From NCBI GenBank assembly GCA_025362975.1, contig JANYES010000004.1:142390-206389 (forward strand): a stretch of 64,000 bases of DNA, read 5' to 3'. This document shows positions 35,350 to 46,656 of this stretch, in pieces. Made by a program: the position numbers and the translations under genes. The stretch is from Alphaproteobacteria bacterium. GTDB taxonomy: Bacteria; Pseudomonadota; Alphaproteobacteria; Rickettsiales; SXRF01. Each line of letters starts with the position of its first letter. Positions within the stretch are counted from its first letter, which is position 1. The notes below the pieces were generated by a model. That model saw nothing but the letters and a program-made list of their open reading frames with translations. It made no database searches and was not told where the DNA came from.

Positions 35350-35759
35350 TGACGCGCATTCTTTATATCGAAGATGAAGACGATCTGCGTGGGCTGCGCA
35401 CTCACTTCCTTAGGAGGTCGGGATTTGAAGTTGTGTCGGTTGCGTCTGTTGCGGAAGCAAAAGAAGCGTTCGATGCGCAGCGCGCGGATGTGGTGTTGAC
35501 GGATTATAATCTGGGCCATGAAACAGGTTTGGATTTCGTGCGCAAATTACGCAACGAAGGCGATATGACGCCGGTGGTGTTATTGAGCGCAACCGAGCTG
35601 AGGGATATCAGGAAAGACAACCCGGATTTCGCCGATCTTGCTGTGACGTATCTGGCGAAAGAAGCGAGTCAGGCTATCATCGATATGACTATTAATAGAG
35701 TGCAGCGCAAAGACCGTGTCGGTTCGCGCGTTGGAACAGGGGAATCAAGAGGCTTATGA
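35349..35759 (+). CDS. Single-domain response regulator (receiver domain)
   Basis: The 136-aa protein is a CheY-like receiver with no output domain. [11 protein letters not shown] holds the acidic pocket, [16 protein letters not shown] the phospho-acceptor Asp, VVLLSATE the Ser/Thr switch and YLAKEAS the conserved Lys. No histidine kinase is adjacent. Starts overlap secG (TAATG) and the stop overlaps pyrG (ATGA), so it is embedded in a secG-pyrG operon. A regulator is not usual at this spot. Confidence 0.93.
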   Translation: MTRILYIEDEDDLRGLRTHFLRRSGFEVVSVASVAEAKEAFDAQRADVVLTDYNLGHETGLDFVRKLRNEGDMTPVVLLSATELRDIRKDNPDFADLAVTYLAKEASQAIIDMTINRVQRKDRVGSRVGTGESRGL

Positions 35760-37417
35760 GCGCGCGTTTTATTTTTATTACCGGTGGTGTGGTTTCCTCG
35801 CTTGGCAAAGGCCTTGCATCGGCCAGCCTTGGCGCGCTCTTGCAGGCTCGCGGGTATAAGGTGCGCTTGCGCAAGCTTGACCCCTATCTCAACGTGGACC
35901 CGGGCACGATGAATCCGAACCAGCACGGCGAAGTGTACGTGACCGATGACGGCGCGGAAACCGATCTTGACCTCGGCCACTACGAACGCTTCACCGGCGT
36001 AAATGCGCGCCGCAGTGACTCGGTGACCACGGGGCAGATTTATTCAACGCTGCTTACCAAAGAACGCCGCGGGGATTATCTCGGCGGGACTGTGCAGGTA
36101 ATACCGCATGTCACGGACCTGATTAAAGAATTTATTCTGAAAGATACGGATAACGAAGATTTCATCCTTTGCGAAATCGGCGGCACGGTCGGCGATATCG
36201 AAGGCCTGCCGTTCCTCGAAGCGATTCGCCAGCTCGGATATGAGCTTGGCCGCGAACGCGTGATGTATGTGCATTTGACGCTGGTTCCGTATATTGCGGC
36301 GGCAAAGGAACTGAAGACGAAACCGACACAGCATTCCGTGAAGGAGTTGCGTTCCATCGGCATCCAGCCGGATATCCTGCTGTGCCGTGCGGATCGTGAA
36401 ATCCCGGTTTCGGAACGCCGCAAAATCGCGCTGTTCTGCAATATTCCGGAAGACGCCGTGATTCAGGCGCTTGACGTCGGATCGATTTACGAAGTGCCAA
36501 AGCGCTACAGCGAACAAGGCTTCGACCGTCAGGTTCTCAAATGCTTCAAGATCGAAGATAAGGGGGCTCCGAATCTTGCGAAATGGGATGATATCCTCAA
36601 GCGTATTGAAAGCCCGAAGGCGGAAGTTACGGTGGCGATCGTCGGTAAATACACCGGCATGGGCGATGCGTATAAATCGTTATCCGAAGCGCTCGATCAT
36701 GCGGGCATCGCCAATCAGGCGCGCGTGCATATTCGCTGGGTGGATGCATCCGGTTTCGAACAGACCGATATTGAAAAAGCCCTCGGCGACGTCAACGCCA
36801 TCCTTGTTCCCGGCGGTTTCGGTGAACGCGGCGTGAACGGCAAGCTGGCGGCGATTAATTATGCACGTGAGCATAAGAAACCGTATCTGGGCATCTGCTT
36901 TGGAATGCAGCTGGCGGTGATTGAATTCGCGCGCAATCAACTCGGCATTACCAACGCCACCTCGACCGAATTCGGGCCTTATGAAGATAAGGACGAGCGC
37001 GGTCCGCTGGTGGGCCTGATGACGGAATGGATGCGCGGTACCGTGCTCGAAACGCGCAGGCATGACGGCGACATGGGCGGCACGATGCGCCTCGGCGCGT
37101 ATGAATGCCACATTGCACCGGGCAGTCTTGCCGAGGAAATTTACGGCGCGCCAAATATTTTAGAGCGTCACCGCCACCGTTATGAGGTCAACATCCAGTA
37201 TCGCGATGCGTTTGAAAATGCCGACATGGTGTTTTCGGGGATTTCGCCGGGCGGAAATCTGCCGGAAATCGTTGAGTATAAAAAACATCCGTGGTTCGTT
37301 GGCGTGCAGTTCCATCCTGAGTTGAAGTCACGTCCGTTCGCACCGCACCCGTTATTCGCGTCGTTTATCAAAGCGGCGATGGGGAATAAAACGGAACTCA
37401 AGAAAAAAGCGGCATGA
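35756..37417 (+). CDS. pyrG: CTP synthase
   Basis: This 553-aa enzyme aminates UTP to CTP using glutamine and ATP. The N-terminal synthetase domain begins [24 protein letters not shown] (P-loop) and includes [21 protein letters not shown]. The C-terminal glutaminase domain has [12 protein letters not shown] with the nucleophile Cys and [13 protein letters not shown] with the catalytic His-x-Glu. It is coupled on both sides by ATGA overlaps. Confidence 0.98.
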   Translation: MSARFIFITGGVVSSLGKGLASASLGALLQARGYKVRLRKLDPYLNVDPGTMNPNQHGEVYVTDDGAETDLDLGHYERFTGVNARRSDSVTTGQIYSTLLTKERRGDYLGGTVQVIPHVTDLIKEFILKDTDNEDFILCEIGGTVGDIEGLPFLEAIRQLGYELGRERVMYVHLTLVPYIAAAKELKTKPTQHSVKELRSIGIQPDILLCRADREIPVSERRKIALFCNIPEDAVIQALDVGSIYEVPKRYSEQGFDRQVLKCFKIEDKGAPNLAKWDDILKRIESPKAEVTVAIVGKYTGMGDAYKSLSEALDHAGIANQARVHIRWVDASGFEQTDIEKALGDVNAILVPGGFGERGVNGKLAAINYAREHKKPYLGICFGMQLAVIEFARNQLGITNATSTEFGPYEDKDERGPLVGLMTEWMRGTVLETRRHDGDMGGTMRLGAYECHIAPGSLAEEIYGAPNILERHRHRYEVNIQYRDAFENADMVFSGISPGGNLPEIVEYKKHPWFVGVQFHPELKSRPFAPHPLFASFIKAAMGNKTELKKKAA

Positions 37418-38061
37418 GCAGGTCAACTGCATCTCTGACGGATAAGATCTCATCGTTCCTCACTAAGCCTGCCGGCAATGGGCAGGACATGGAGGAATGG
37501 CTTTACGAAAAATTCCCCAAGGGCCTCGGCCAGATGACCGAGCATTTCAACGCCAAAGCGGACCCGATAAAGGAAATGTGCGATGACATGTTCGACAGCA
37601 AGCTGCAGGGCAAACACTTTGCCCGACCGGAGTTTGACGAGGAATATACGCGCGTGCAGCGTTTTTTCCACGAGCATAATACGCCGATGATGGTGGCGCG
37701 CGCGGAAGCGTTCGATAGCCTGAGCAGCTATAAAAAACTTTACGACAAAACCAGTTCGCGCCGCGTATTTTTTGAGCAGGAATTCCTGCCGCGCATTAAA
37801 GAGCTGAAAGCTGGCGCACCATACATGACGCATGATTACGAGTTGTTTTACTTAGCGCGCATGCATGGCAAAGGCATCTCAAATCAATACAAGGATATCG
37901 TCAACGGTGATGCGAAGCCGCAGGCGGGTACCTATGCTGCCTATATGCATTTCCTGAACTCTGTGTTAGACACGATGCCTAAACCCCCGGACTGGAACAC
38001 CCGCTTGATTAATCTTACCCATGCCGAAAAGGACATGGATGCACATGGAAAAACGCAATGA
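37414..38061 (+). CDS. Hypothetical protein between pyrG and kdsA
   Basis: This 215-aa soluble, mostly helical protein has no signal peptide, membrane helix or recognisable motif. Its start overlaps the pyrG stop and its stop overlaps the kdsA start, both as ATGA, so it is made in step with both. In most relatives pyrG and kdsA are adjacent, so this is a lineage-specific insertion. Several other hypothetical proteins in this window (39002, 39512, 43580) share the same helical, charged character, but I cannot show homology. Confidence 0.75.
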   Translation: MSRSTASLTDKISSFLTKPAGNGQDMEEWLYEKFPKGLGQMTEHFNAKADPIKEMCDDMFDSKLQGKHFARPEFDEEYTRVQRFFHEHNTPMMVARAEAFDSLSSYKKLYDKTSSRRVFFEQEFLPRIKELKAGAPYMTHDYELFYLARMHGKGISNQYKDIVNGDAKPQAGTYAAYMHFLNSVLDTMPKPPDWNTRLINLTHAEKDMDAHGKTQ

Positions 38062-38891
38062 CTAACGGCCTTCGCCATATCCCTATCGGTTCTTTTAAAA
38101 TCGGCAACGACCTGCCGCTCGTGCTGATTGCAGGGCCTTGCCAGATCGAATCGCGCGACCACACGCTGTTCATGGCCGAAGCGCTGATAAAGATGACTAA
38201 TAAATTGCAGATGCCGTTCATCTATAAATCATCATTTGATAAAGCGAACCGCACCAGCATCAAAGGCAAACGTGGCATCGGCCTGATCAAGGCGTTGCCA
38301 ATTTTCGACGAGCTGCGCACCGAGCTGGGCTGCCCCGTATTGACCGACGTGCACAACGAAGAGCAATGCGAAGTGCTGGCGCCGCACGTGGATGTGTTGC
38401 AGATTCCGGCACTGCTGTCGCGCCAGACGGATTTGCTGATGGCGGCGGCGCGCACCGGTAAAGTGATCAACGTAAAAAAAGGCCAGTTCCTTGCGCCAGG
38501 CGACATGCAGAATGTAGTGGAAAAAATGGATTTCGCCGAAAATTCGAATGTCATTCTCACTGAACGCGGCTCAAGCTTTGGTTACAACACGCTCGTAAGC
38601 GACATGCGCGCGCTTCCGATCATGGCTGAAACCGGTTGCCCCGTTGTGTTCGACGCTACGCACAGCGTGCAGCAGCCGGGCGGGCAGGGCGGTTCTTCGG
38701 GCGGGCAGCGTCAATATGTTGCCACACTTGCGAAAGCCGCGGTGGCGGTGGGTGTTGCCGGTGTGTTCATGGAAACGCACCAGGACCCGGACAATGCGCC
38801 GTCGGACGGTCCGTGCATGATGCGTCTTGACGACATGGAGATGCTGCTCGTGCTGCTCAAAGAACACGACAAGCTGGCTAAAAGCCTTTAA
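38058..38891 (+). CDS. kdsA: 3-deoxy-D-manno-octulosonate 8-phosphate synthase
   Basis: This 277-aa enzyme condenses arabinose-5-P and PEP to KDO-8-P for lipopolysaccharide inner core. [13 protein letters not shown] at the N-terminus, [14 protein letters not shown] (PEP/A5P binding), [31 protein letters not shown] and [14 protein letters not shown] are all standard. Its presence implies an LPS-bearing Gram-negative cell. It ends the secG-pyrG operon; 110 bp with no gene follow. Confidence 0.97.
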   Translation: MTNGLRHIPIGSFKIGNDLPLVLIAGPCQIESRDHTLFMAEALIKMTNKLQMPFIYKSSFDKANRTSIKGKRGIGLIKALPIFDELRTELGCPVLTDVHNEEQCEVLAPHVDVLQIPALLSRQTDLLMAAARTGKVINVKKGQFLAPGDMQNVVEKMDFAENSNVILTERGSSFGYNTLVSDMRALPIMAETGCPVVFDATHSVQQPGGQGGSSGGQRQYVATLAKAAVAVGVAGVFMETHQDPDNAPSDGPCMMRLDDMEMLLVLLKEHDKLAKSL

Positions 38892-39001
38892 TTCCGCCGG
38901 TTACTAAAGAATCATTTCCCGGTTTACAAATGACTCCCGTTTGTTAGATTAAATAAAAATCGCTACAAAAAAAATATTTCAAATAACAAAGGGAGTGGAA
39001 A

Positions 39002-39481
39002 ATGGTTGATCGTTTCGACGGGGAGCCGCGCGAATGGAGCGCAGGCATCCCGCAAAAATCCAAATTAGCTGAGCAGGAAAAACAAGCATCGCGCGACTTT
39101 TCCAAAAAGTTGCTGACGATGGAAGCGCAGGTGCGCGAATCGCTGGCTTCGCCGGAGGATATGCGCATGATGTCGATGGATACGTTGCAGACGCTTCGCG
39201 CGCTCGATGAGGCGGTAATTGCCTATATCGCGCCGACGGAAGGGACGGGCTTTTCGGTGAAATCCTCGTGGCTGGATGTGCGCAATGCGCGTGTCGCTAA
39301 ATTACTCGAAGCCGCACAGCAGGCTGCCGAAGGCCTGAACCCGGCGGGTGATAAACTTGATTTAGCGCTGAAAAATACGCTCCGGCCCGGCGTTGAAGAC
39401 TTCGTGCGGGCGGCAATAAACTACAAAAATAAACTCGAAGAAAAAAAGCAGGAAACACAAAGAACGTTAGAAGTTGCATAG
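39002..39481 (+). CDS. Hypothetical helical protein, 159 aa
   Basis: The product is soluble, charged and helical throughout, with a C-terminal coiled-coil-like segment (KNKLEEKKQETQRTLEVA). A strong AAGGGAG site precedes the ATG. It sits 30 bp before another hypothetical on the same strand and between kdsA and eno, an accessory insertion in a conserved core block. No family is recognised. Confidence 0.7.
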   Translation: MVDRFDGEPREWSAGIPQKSKLAEQEKQASRDFSKKLLTMEAQVRESLASPEDMRMMSMDTLQTLRALDEAVIAYIAPTEGTGFSVKSSWLDVRNARVAKLLEAAQQAAEGLNPAGDKLDLALKNTLRPGVEDFVRAAINYKNKLEEKKQETQRTLEVA

Positions 39482-39511
39482 CCATTCAGCATCATTATCG
39501 GGGGGTATTTT

Positions 39512-40237
39512 ATGTTGCGCGATCCATCTTTACGGACGGTCTCGAAAGAGACACAAGCTACCATTGCCGCTTATCTCGAAGCGTATGAGGATTATGTCGA
39601 CAACGGCAAAGCGCCAAATTACGAGCACGCCCTGCAGGCGGCGCGCAATCACCTGATCGAGAGCATCAAAACCAACGAACGGCTTGCCTATTTGCATTTG
39701 TTCAGCCAGCCGGAATTCAACCTGGTGTGTGCCGAGCTGGTGAATGATTTGTCGCTGCGCGTGCACGGTGACCACATGACGTACTATGAAAGCGAGCATG
39801 TATTCAAAGCTGAGGAATTTTTCGTGCCGATTACGGAAGATGATTTCGGCATGATCAGTTTAGTAGCGCACCGGCAGGAAGCGATTACGCGCATTCGCAA
39901 AGAGATGTTGGCTAACATCCAGCGTTCATTGGATTACACGCCTGAAAACCTCGCGCTCGGCATTGCGGGTTATTTAGCGCAAAACACTATTCCCGCGCCC
40001 GAAACCAACGGAATGGAAGCGGAGCTTGCCATTAAACGCGACTTCAAGGAAAAAACCGAAGAGTTCAAAGGTGAGGTGGAGGAATTGTTGCGTGATGTGC
40101 CGTTTGAAAAACGCGAGGATGCATCGTATCTGCGCGATCTGGTGATGAATGAAATCATCAGCTCGGAGTCCTACCTGCTACAGGTGAAGAACCATCCGGC
40201 ATACGCCAAGAAGCAGCAAGCGGCACTCGCCGTTTAA
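39512..40237 (+). CDS. Hypothetical helical protein, 241 aa
   Basis: This soluble acidic protein has no signal or membrane segment, with long predicted helices and a notably Glu/Lys-rich stretch (KEKTEEFKGEVEELLRDVPFEKREDA). A GGGGGG-type ribosome-binding site precedes the ATG. It overlaps the convergent 40234 gene by 4 bp. It is probably cotranscribed with the 39002 gene. I do not recognise it. Confidence 0.7.
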   Translation: MLRDPSLRTVSKETQATIAAYLEAYEDYVDNGKAPNYEHALQAARNHLIESIKTNERLAYLHLFSQPEFNLVCAELVNDLSLRVHGDHMTYYESEHVFKAEEFFVPITEDDFGMISLVAHRQEAITRIRKEMLANIQRSLDYTPENLALGIAGYLAQNTIPAPETNGMEAELAIKRDFKEKTEEFKGEVEELLRDVPFEKREDASYLRDLVMNEIISSESYLLQVKNHPAYAKKQQAALAV

Positions 40238-40722
40238 GCTTCGACGGCGAGGCGGTATTTACGGTAGAGCGCGTTGAACTCGGCCAGTGCGCTTTCGAGG
40301 GTGAAGCGCATGTCCATCATGTCCTCATCGTCCAGCCCGACCAGTACGCTGCGGCACAGAGATAGCGCCTCGCGACATACCTGCGCCAGCATATCAACCG
40401 GATTTTCCAGCACGGGGTGCAAGATAGAGTCGTCATGCTTGCGGTGACGGTAGTGATAATGGAAATGGCGCGGGCCTTTGTATTCCATAAGTGCCAGCGA
40501 CACGGGATTTACGATATTGATAAAACGTTGTTGCCAATACAGGCGCTGGATATCTTTGCGCCCGGTGGCGAGCGGGTTCTGCAATATAGTCAGGCAGGCG
40601 TTATCGAGATCGAGAAGGGCTTGCTCAAAATCGTGATCTTCCTGTGGAAGGGCCGTATTTGGGACTTGCGAGGCCTTTGCATATTGCTTTTTAGGAGTTT
40701 TTGTGCGAACAGAAATGGACAT
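40234..40722 (-). CDS. Hypothetical protein, 162 aa
   Basis: The basic N-terminus (residues 1-25) is followed by a helical body; the middle contains a His/Arg-rich patch (RHFHYHYRHRKHDD) that could bind metal or nucleic acid. It is encoded convergently to the 39512 gene. The 226 bp between its start and eno contain the eno ribosome-binding site and AT-rich sequence but no feature I can define. The family is unknown. Confidence 0.65.
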   Translation of the reverse strand: MSISVRTKTPKKQYAKASQVPNTALPQEDHDFEQALLDLDNACLTILQNPLATGRKDIQRLYWQQRFINIVNPVSLALMEYKGPRHFHYHYRHRKHDDSILHPVLENPVDMLAQVCREALSLCRSVLVGLDDEDMMDMRFTLESALAEFNALYRKYRLAVEA

Positions 40723-40939
40723 TGGAATCCTCCGTCTTCAAATACCTATTAATTATAGTCCCTATTTATGTTTTACGTTACGTGATATAAAAAAGCGATG
40801 CCGGGTTGTTTAACGGTATTTTATTTAATTTTTATTATTGTATTACCGAAGGTTCAAATACGGATTTCGCCCCAGCATACGATGGCGAAGCAACGTAACG
40901 ACGGGGCTCAACTCAGGTAAATTAACTAAAATCATTTAA

Positions 40940-42223
<1,284 letters not shown>

Positions 42224-42236
42224 TTTTTGTTATTTA

Positions 42237-42276
42237 AAAGCCGTCTTCCGCTCGCCGGGAGGCGGCTTTTTTTATT
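42237..42276 (+). terminator. Rho-independent terminator of eno
   Basis: An extended stem of 15 bp, including G-T pairs (AAAAGCCG... with ...CGGCTTTT), ends in a run of T, starting 14 bp after the eno stop. The 164 bp from here to the next gene hold no other feature I recognise. Confidence 0.9.
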
Positions 42277-42440
42277 GGCGCGCGCACAGTATTTTTCTAA
42301 TTGATTGGAGCAAAAATCGACACATGCGGTCCTGACATTATTTTGGCCAGTCGCACTGCGCTTAATGCGTGATTCTATTAAAAGTCATTTACCAAAATGT
42401 TTTTGCATAATTGCTGCAATTGTGTAAGCTTATAAACAAT

Positions 42441-42785
42441 ATGGCAAAAAGCGAAACATGGAACGATACACAGCGTCCACTCATTAAACGAGTAGCGGGC
42501 ATGTTCACCCTTATGTTTATCATGTTCTACCTTGCGTTTCACGCTGTCAGCGGCGAACGCGGCCTGTTGGCGTTATTCCGTGAGACGCGCTCGCTGGAAG
42601 TCGTGAAGGCCCAGTTGGCGGACGTGAAGTCCCAGCATCAGGCGCTGGAGCGCAAAGTTCAGTTGCTAAGCGACAGCTCGCTCGACCTCGACCTGCTGGA
42701 TGAGCAGGTGCGCCGGGTGCTCGGCATGGCCAATAAGAATGAGATCGTCTATTTCACCGACGAGAAAATCCCCGCTTCCAAGTAG
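42441..42785 (+). CDS. ftsB: FtsB/DivIC-type septum formation initiator
   Basis: The 114-aa bitopic protein has one transmembrane helix (about residues 18-38) and a periplasmic coiled coil (ETRSLEVVKAQLADVKSQHQALERKVQLL) followed by the DLDLLDEQVRRVLGMANKNEIVYF end that is typical of this family. It links FtsL and FtsQ in the divisome. eno followed by this gene is a conserved alphaproteobacterial pair; pdhA, the usual next gene, is absent here. Confidence 0.9.
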   Translation: MAKSETWNDTQRPLIKRVAGMFTLMFIMFYLAFHAVSGERGLLALFRETRSLEVVKAQLADVKSQHQALERKVQLLSDSSLDLDLLDEQVRRVLGMANKNEIVYFTDEKIPASK

Positions 42786-42818
42786 TCCGTCAGGCAAACA
42801 CTTACAGCAAGTCAGTTG

Positions 42819-42861
42819 ACACTACAAGGGCGCTGCCATTGCTGGAGCGCCCTTGTAGTGT
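42819..42861. terminator. Perfect 16-bp hairpin between convergent ftsB and infC
   Basis: Bases 42819-42834 pair with 42846-42861 without mismatch around an 11-nt loop. The T tract is short on the + strand (TTTAT) and absent on the other. It probably ends both transcripts. Confidence 0.8.
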
Positions 42862-42875
42862 TTATCATGGAAGGC

Positions 42876-43388
42876 TTATTTAGGGCCGACCATCATGCTG
42901 ATCTGCTTGCCTTCGATGCGCGGCGGCGATTCGATCTTCGCGGCTTCTTTCAAGGCTTCCTGAACACGCTCAAGAACCTGTACGCCAAGTTCCTGATGGT
43001 CCATTTCGCGGCCGCGGAAGCGCAGCGTGATGCGAACTTTGTCGCCTTCGTCGAGGAAGCCGAGGACGTTGCGGATCTTGATTTCAAGGTCGTGCTTGTC
43101 GATGGTGGGGCGCAGCTTGATTTCCTTGATCTGGATAACCTTCTGCTTTTTACGCGCTTCATGTGCTTTTTTCTGGATTTCGTAACGGTATTTGCCGTAA
43201 TCGAGAATCTTGCATACCGGGGGGCTTGCGGCGGGGGAGATCTCTACGAGGTCAAGACCGGCGACCTCTGCCATCTTCATGCCCTCATTGACAGAAACGA
43301 CGCCAATCATGTTGCCGTTTTGATCGACCAGCCTGATCGAAGGTGCTGATATTTCGCCATTAACGCGGGGTTCATCAGCCTTACTCAT
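42876..43388 (-). CDS. infC: Translation initiation factor IF-3
   Basis: This 170-aa protein has the N-terminal [18 protein letters not shown] domain, the linker rich in Lys/Arg ([18 protein letters not shown]) and the C-terminal 30S-binding domain [37 protein letters not shown]. It starts at an ordinary ATG with a GGAG site 11 nt away, whereas infC in many bacteria uses a rare AUU/AUA start for autoregulation. The expected rpmI-rplT partners do not follow. Confidence 0.97.
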   Translation of the reverse strand: MSKADEPRVNGEISAPSIRLVDQNGNMIGVVSVNEGMKMAEVAGLDLVEISPAASPPVCKILDYGKYRYEIQKKAHEARKKQKVIQIKEIKLRPTIDKHDLEIKIRNVLGFLDEGDKVRITLRFRGREMDHQELGVQVLERVQEALKEAAKIESPPRIEGKQISMMVGPK

Positions 43389-43457
43389 TGTCCCAAAAAC
43401 TCCAGTATATTCAAATGATTCTCCATATCTTGTTGTAAAATGACTCTAGCCCAAAAA

Positions 43458-43491
43458 CCTTAAAGAAAGGTTGGGGGCATTCTACATGCCC
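43458..43491. other. Two short hairpins upstream of infC
   Basis: AACCTT/AAGGTT and GGGCAT/ATGCCC stems sit side by side, 70-105 bp before the infC start. On the infC strand the first is followed by five Ts, a weak attenuator-like shape. Confidence 0.25.
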
Positions 43492-43579
43492 GAAAAGAGG
43501 AAGAAAATCAAGCTGGAAGTGGATTTTCGCGGACCAGGATAAATTCCTTAGTGAAGAATTAACTTAAATTAAGTATTAT

Positions 43580-44365
43580 GTGGAGGAAATAGAGGGAAAT
43601 TGCAATGGCCAAACCGGACGATTGGAGCGATTTTCAGTCCAATACAAGGCCATCCACGGCCACGATCTCGATAGCTCCATTCCCAAAAATGCTTTTGCCA
43701 AAGCCGATGCGGCGGCAATGATCGCCTTCAACGAAATGGCCCGTGGATATACTACGCCGATGGAAGGCGATACATTTTCCGACGCCGAACAGCTCGAACG
43801 TGACCGTGAGGTGGGCCGGGCAAGACTTGCGCTGCCATCGATTCGCGATTTTGTGCAGCAAGGTGATGATGTGAGCAACGCTGGCTGGGCGCATACCATT
43901 GCCGGTACCCATGCGAAGATTGCCGAAGGCGCCTATGATATGATGATGCATCCCGCATACCTCGTCGCACATTTGGACACACTGAAACAAGAAGTCCCGG
44001 CGCTTGCCGAGTATGAAGAGTTCCAGAGGGGGGAGCGCTATGCGGTACACGAGCACGAGCTCAAAGAACGCAGCAACGCTGCACGCAAGGTAACCAAACA
44101 AAAAATGACCGCGCTTGGTTATGAGTTCGGCGGGAAAGAAACCATCGGCGAATTTGCAGGGCGTTTTCAGCGAGAAGTGGGCTTCGACAGTGAAAAAGGC
44201 GGTGACATGATCGCATGGCTGCATTCGCTCGGCTTCGATGTGAGCAAGGGCGACAACGCCAAAACATGGTTTGATAAAATCGGCTTTGAGGCAGGCAAGG
44301 ATAAAAACCTTGAAGAGTATATAACCGAACGCAGGACTTCTTCTGCGCAAGTAGAACGTAGCTAG
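43580..44365 (+). CDS. Hypothetical protein with probable frameshift near the N-terminus
   Basis: The long frame opens at a GTG (43580) but reads poorly at first (EIEGNCNGQTGRLERFSV). A better start is the ATG at 43605, with an AGAGGG site, in another frame: MAKPDDWSDFQSN. Restoring one T in the TTTT run near 43632-43635 joins them as MAKPDDWSDF-SVQYKAIHGHDLDS. The rest is a soluble helical protein of about 250 aa with a near-repeat of helix-loop units towards the C-terminus (FGGKETIGEFAGRFQREVGFDSEKGGDM; LGFDVSKGDNAKTWFDKIGFEAGKDKN). That tail resembles short tandem units of about 25 residues. The family is unknown. Confidence 0.6.
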   Translation: MEEIEGNCNGQTGRLERFSVQYKAIHGHDLDSSIPKNAFAKADAAAMIAFNEMARGYTTPMEGDTFSDAEQLERDREVGRARLALPSIRDFVQQGDDVSNAGWAHTIAGTHAKIAEGAYDMMMHPAYLVAHLDTLKQEVPALAEYEEFQRGERYAVHEHELKERSNAARKVTKQKMTALGYEFGGKETIGEFAGRFQREVGFDSEKGGDMIAWLHSLGFDVSKGDNAKTWFDKIGFEAGKDKNLEEYITERRTSSAQVERS

Positions 44366-44391
44366 GAGAGCAAGATAGGTGCAAAATTCGA

Positions 44392-44499
44392 ATGGGCGTA
44401 TTTAATGAAGGAAACCTCCCTCACCAAAGACCGCAGCGACCAAAGACCATGTATGTGAACCTGCTGCCGGGTAAAACCGAAGGCTTGCGCCGCGGATAA
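44392..44499 (+). CDS. Possible 35-aa small protein
   Basis: The frame MGVFNEGNLPHQRPQRP... to ...GLRRG ends in TAA and fills the gap between the 43580 gene and the thrS terminator. It is basic and Pro-rich and has no good ribosome-binding site at normal spacing (AGGAGAG is about 20 nt away). It may be chance. Confidence 0.25.
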   Translation: MGVFNEGNLPHQRPQRPKTMYVNLLPGKTEGLRRG

Positions 44500-44531
44500 A
44501 AAACTCCACCTCCTGTTTCAAGGAGGCGGAG
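44498..44531 (-). terminator. Rho-independent terminator of thrS
   Basis: On the minus strand CTCCGCCTCCT pairs with AGGAGGTGGAG (one G-T pair) and is followed by six Ts. Confidence 0.9.
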
Positions 44532-44559
44532 CATTCTTAGCTTAGCCCAACTGCTGAAT

Positions 44560-46503
44560 TTAGTTTGGTGGGGTTGCTTCGGAAACGAGCGCGGCTTTAG
44601 CCTCGTCAAAAGACATAGATTCCTGTTTTTCTGAACCGAGGCGGCGGATCGAGACGGAACCCGTTTCCGCTTCCTTTCCACCCACGACAAACAGGTTCGG
44701 AATTTTATGGAGCGAGTGGTCGCGCACCTTGTAGTTGATCTTTTCGTTGCGGATATCCAGCTCGGCGCGGATACCGGCTTTGAGCAATTCAGCGTGAATC
44801 TGTCTGGCATAATCGTCCGCCGCTTCGGTGATGGTGGCCACGACCACTTGCGTTGGCGCAAGCCAGAGCGGGAATTTGCCGGAATATTCTTCGATCAGGA
44901 TGCCGATGAACCGTTCCAGCGAGCCGAGAATGGCGCGGTGAAGCATGACCGGGCGTTGCTTACTCCCGTCAGGTGCGACGTAAGTGGCGTCGAGGCGTTC
45001 GGGGAGTACGAAGTCAACCTGAAGCGTGCCGCATTGCCAGTCGCGACCGATAGCGTCGCGCAGGACGAATTCGAGTTTCGGGCCGTAAAACGCGCCTTCA
45101 CCCGGGTTGAGTTCGCATTCAAGGCCAGCGGCGTTGACGGCTTCCTTAAGTGCGTTTTCAGCCTTGTCCCATGTGGCGTCTTCACCGGCGCGTGTCGGTG
45201 GACGGTCGGAGAATTTCACCTTTACGTCGGTAAAGCCGAACGCTTGGTACACTTCCTTCAGCAGCGCGCAGAAGGCGACGGTTTCGGAGGTGATCTGGCT
45301 TTCCATGCAGAAAATATGCGCGTCGTCCTGCACGAAGCCACGGATACGCATGATGCCGTGCAAGCTGCCAGACGGTTCGTTGCGGTGGCAGGAGCCGAAT
45401 TCGGCCATGCGCAGCGGCAGTTCGCGGTAAGACTTCATGCCTTGGTTAAATATCTGGATGTGGCACGGGCAGTTCATCGGCTTAACACACAACGTGCGGT
45501 CTTCATCTGAGTTTGAGACGAACATGTTTTCGCGGAACTTTTCCCAGTGGCCGGAGGCTTCCCAGAGGGAGCGATCGACAAGCATCGGGGTTTTAACTTC
45601 GATGTAGCCATTGGCGCGGATTTTAGTGCGCACGTAGTTTTCCACAGCTCGGTAGATTGTCCAGCCTTTGTCGTGCCAGAAGACCATGCCGGGTGAATGT
45701 TCTTCGATGTGGAACAAATCAAGTTCCTTGCCTAACTTGCGGTGATCGCGCTTGTCGGCTTCTTCCAGAATGGTGAGGTAGGCTTTAAGTTCTTTTTCGT
45801 TGGCGAACTGTACACCGTAAATGCGGGTGAGCTGTTTGTTCTTGCTGTCGCCGCGCCAGTACGCGCCTGCGACGCGCATGAGTTTGAAGGCCTTGGATAG
45901 ATGCGTGAAATTCGGCACGTGCGGGCCACGACATAAATCCACGAATGAGTCGTCGCCTTCGCCCTGACGGTAGATAGAGATTTTGCCCGCTTCGGTGGTG
46001 TCCCCGGCGGGGGCGTTTTCTATAATGTCCACCTTGTATGGCTCGCCGCGCGATGTGAACAATTTAATCGCGTCTTCGCGGCTCCACATTTCGCGGCGTA
46101 CGGTTTTGCCTTCGTCCATGATCTGGCGCATGCGCGCTTCTATTTTTTCGAGGTCTTCGGACGATATCGGGTTTTCGGTTTCGATATCGTAATAGAAGCC
46201 GTCATCGACTGTCGGGCCGATGGCGAGTTTGGAGCCGGGGTACATTTCCTTGACGGCGCGGGCAAGCACTTGCGCGGTGGTAGTGTGGCGCAGGATTTCT
46301 AAGCCCTCGGGCTGTTTAGGGGTGAGGATTTCAATGCGGGCGTCATGGTCTACGATCAGGTAGATATCGCGCTGCACGCCGTCGACTTTCATCGCCAATG
46401 CCGCTTTGGCAAGGCCTGCGCCGATGGAAGCGGCGATCTCGTCGCCGGATACCGGGCCGGGGTATTCGCGCTTGCTGCCGTCGGGGAGGGTAATGGTGAC
46501 CAT
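44560..46503 (-). CDS. thrS: Threonyl-tRNA synthetase
   Basis: The 647-aa class II synthetase has an N-terminal TGS domain ([13 protein letters not shown]), the SAD editing domain (with [10 protein letters not shown]), and the catalytic core: FVQDDAHIF motif 2 region, [12 protein letters not shown] with the zinc-binding Cys, [26 protein letters not shown]. The C-terminal anticodon-binding domain begins around WLAPTQVVV. The length is standard. A GCCCCTAGGGGC palindrome lies about 25 bp upstream of the start, and its role is unclear. Confidence 0.98.
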   Translation of the reverse strand: MVTITLPDGSKREYPGPVSGDEIAASIGAGLAKAALAMKVDGVQRDIYLIVDHDARIEILTPKQPEGLEILRHTTTAQVLARAVKEMYPGSKLAIGPTVDDGFYYDIETENPISSEDLEKIEARMRQIMDEGKTVRREMWSREDAIKLFTSRGEPYKVDIIENAPAGDTTEAGKISIYRQGEGDDSFVDLCRGPHVPNFTHLSKAFKLMRVAGAYWRGDSKNKQLTRIYGVQFANEKELKAYLTILEEADKRDHRKLGKELDLFHIEEHSPGMVFWHDKGWTIYRAVENYVRTKIRANGYIEVKTPMLVDRSLWEASGHWEKFRENMFVSNSDEDRTLCVKPMNCPCHIQIFNQGMKSYRELPLRMAEFGSCHRNEPSGSLHGIMRIRGFVQDDAHIFCMESQITSETVAFCALLKEVYQAFGFTDVKVKFSDRPPTRAGEDATWDKAENALKEAVNAAGLECELNPGEGAFYGPKLEFVLRDAIGRDWQCGTLQVDFVLPERLDATYVAPDGSKQRPVMLHRAILGSLERFIGILIEEYSGKFPLWLAPTQVVVATITEAADDYARQIHAELLKAGIRAELDIRNEKINYKVRDHSLHKIPNLFVVGGKEAETGSVSIRRLGSEKQESMSFDEAKAALVSEATPPN

Positions 46504-46656
46504 AGGTTATTCCGCTTCAATTGTTACGCCCCTAGGGGGCGGAAATTATAGGATAAAGGAGGATTAAGCTTTAATGGGTTAAGGGACGTTGTCAAGCAGT
46601 TGCATTTTGAATTGTTCTATTTTATTAATGCGCTTTAATTTTTAGCGAGCATTGTG

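Noticed and set aside
43486-43542. 18-codon ORF MPEKRKKIKLEVDF upstream of the 43580 gene
   Set aside because: Very short, no ribosome-binding site at proper distance, and it overlaps the infC leader stem.
46527-46541. GCCCCTAGGGGC palindrome upstream of thrS as a T-box or operator
   Set aside because: T-box leaders are not known from Proteobacteria, and a single 12-bp palindrome without further structure is not enough to call an operator.
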